DNA of 64,000 nt from Phycisphaerales bacterium. GTDB taxonomy: Bacteria; Planctomycetota; Phycisphaerae; Phycisphaerales; SM1A02. The translations under genes and the position numbers were made by a program. The stretch is taken from contig JAKVBQ010000001.1 of the NCBI GenBank assembly GCA_022447205.1, positions 62,001 to 126,000 on the forward strand, in the 5' to 3' direction. Positions 63,305-64,000 of the stretch are shown here, piece after piece (positions within the stretch are counted from its first letter, which is position 1; each line of letters starts with the position of its first letter). The notes below the pieces were generated by a model that searched no databases, was not told the origin of the DNA, and was given only the letters and a program-made list of their open reading frames with translations.

Positions 63305-63999
63305 CGGTCCACCTCCTCGGGGGTCACCCAGTGGCAACGATCGAGTGCGCCGAGCAGGGTCATCGCAGTCGTGGCGTGTTCCTGATGTGACTCCGACATT
63401 CCTCCGTAGCCCGAACGTTCTGCAGCACGGAAGAGTTCATCCATGCTGGCGATGGTGGGGGCGTCCGCTCCCGCCTGACGAGCGAGTCGAAGTGTCTCGT
63501 TGGAGGTGAGGCTTGCCGCGGGTCGACCGGTCCGGTCGCACACGTATCCTCGCAGGGCGAGGCCCAGGGCCATGACGTCGTCGGCCTGTTTCACGCCGGT
63601 CTTCGCCCTGGCATGGGCTCCATTGGCACGGACCAGGGCAGGATGGGCGTTCTTCCAGCGCCGCCGTCCCGCCACCAGCAGCACGGCGACGAAGCATGCG
63701 GGGGGCACCGTGGCCAGGGTCATCGAGACCGCGCCGAGGGTGATCGTGTCCTGTGCGAGCATTCGCTGGTCGACCGGGAAGTTCGCCTGCAGGCCGGTGC
63801 GATCACCATCGTCGTCGCCCGATGTCTGATCGACTTCGGTCAGCATCGAGCTGGCGCCACCGCCTGATCGAACGATGTCGGAGGCCGCGATCATTTCCGC
63901 CGGACTGACCTTGATCGGAATCGGCTTCGTGTAGACCGTTCGGTAGCTCTCGAGGTCGGGGTCGAAGAACGAGAAGGGAATCGATGGAATCTCGGTCAC
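63301..63999 (-). CDS. BatD C-terminal part, cut by window end
   Basis: At least 233 aa; the frame is open to the window edge, so the GTG at 63999 is probably internal. IPSIPFSFFDPDLESYRTVY followed by TKPIPIKVSP is the BatD mark just before the C-terminus of the beta-sandwich part. One membrane helix (about residues 88-110) follows, then a helical cytoplasmic tail. It lies upstream of BatE. batA/batB/batC would be expected to the right of the window, beyond the edge. Confidence 0.7.
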   Translation of the reverse strand: MTEIPSIPFSFFDPDLESYRTVYTKPIPIKVSPAEMIAASDIVRSGGGASSMLTEVDQTSGDDDGDRTGLQANFPVDQRMLAQDTITLGAVSMTLATVPPACFVAVLLVAGRRRWKNAHPALVRANGAHARAKTGVKQADDVMALGLALRGYVCDRTGRPAASLTSNETLRLARQAGADAPTIASMDELFRAAERSGYGGMSESHQEHATTAMTLLGALDRCHWVTPEEVDR

Positions 64000-64000
64000 C

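Noticed and set aside
1-64000. Mobile elements, phage genes or CRISPR arrays
   Set aside because: I saw no transposase, integrase, terminal inverted repeats of insertion sequences, or regular repeat-spacer series anywhere in the window.

Overview
The window is high-GC, gene-dense bacterial chromosome. Three large secreted proteins end in paired Ca-loop (dockerin-like) tails. Other genes include a GldG-like protein beside a DUF4340 protein, BatD/BatE, a deiodinase-like redoxin with EF-hands, and a divergent RNase HII-like protein. Together these point to the Planctomycetota, most likely a Phycisphaerae-type lineage. This is inferred from protein content; there is no rRNA in the window. Many adjacent genes overlap by 1 or 4 nt (ATGA/TGATG), which helps fix starts. 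I see no phage, insertion sequence, CRISPR array or rRNA operon.

Left third (1-25 kb): the 3' end of a GldG-like ABC-exporter gene with its DUF4340 partner; convergent to them, ribD behind a membrane SpoIIE-type phosphatase; fusA; an RNase HII-like gene; mnmA; a Ca2+/cation antiporter; class I aldolase; a 46-aa membrane protein; a P1B-type ATPase with an odd CPG motif; gpsA; a DUF502-hpf-ptsN-ptsH regulatory cluster; a thioesterase-purN-metalloprotease operon; a glycosyltransferase-methyltransferase fusion; and uvrA.

Middle (25-48 kb): a small basic ORF between uvrA and uvrB; a gcvH-ABC ATPase-FtsX permease-uvrB operon; a structured intergenic RNA region (31.48-31.82 kb) with an orphan terminator and two interleaved 8-bp stems ahead of a TIM-barrel-cmk-plsC-cca-membrane protein operon. 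Then follows the most distinctive locus: three consecutive SPFH (HflK/HflC-like) genes, the first carrying seven predicted membrane segments, leading directly into an ABC ATPase, a large ABC-2 permease, a 649-aa membrane-anchored protein of unknown function and an FAH-family enzyme. A second ABC-2 permease lies divergently at its start.

Right third (48-64 kb): a secreted PQQ-type sugar dehydrogenase/cytochrome c/dockerin fusion; a ClC-rnpA-yidD operon; rpoZ; a secreted Cys-rich repeat protein; tRNA-Ser(CGA) with terminator; a secreted beta-helix protein; an AT-rich intergenic region holding a 16-bp-stem inverted repeat; an epimerase; a deiodinase-like EF-hand protein; and batE with the 3' part of batD running off the end.

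Most of the window is housekeeping (translation, nucleotide and cofactor synthesis, repair, envelope lipid). The accessory content concerns the envelope: exporters, SPFH scaffolds and calcium-loop-tagged secreted proteins.
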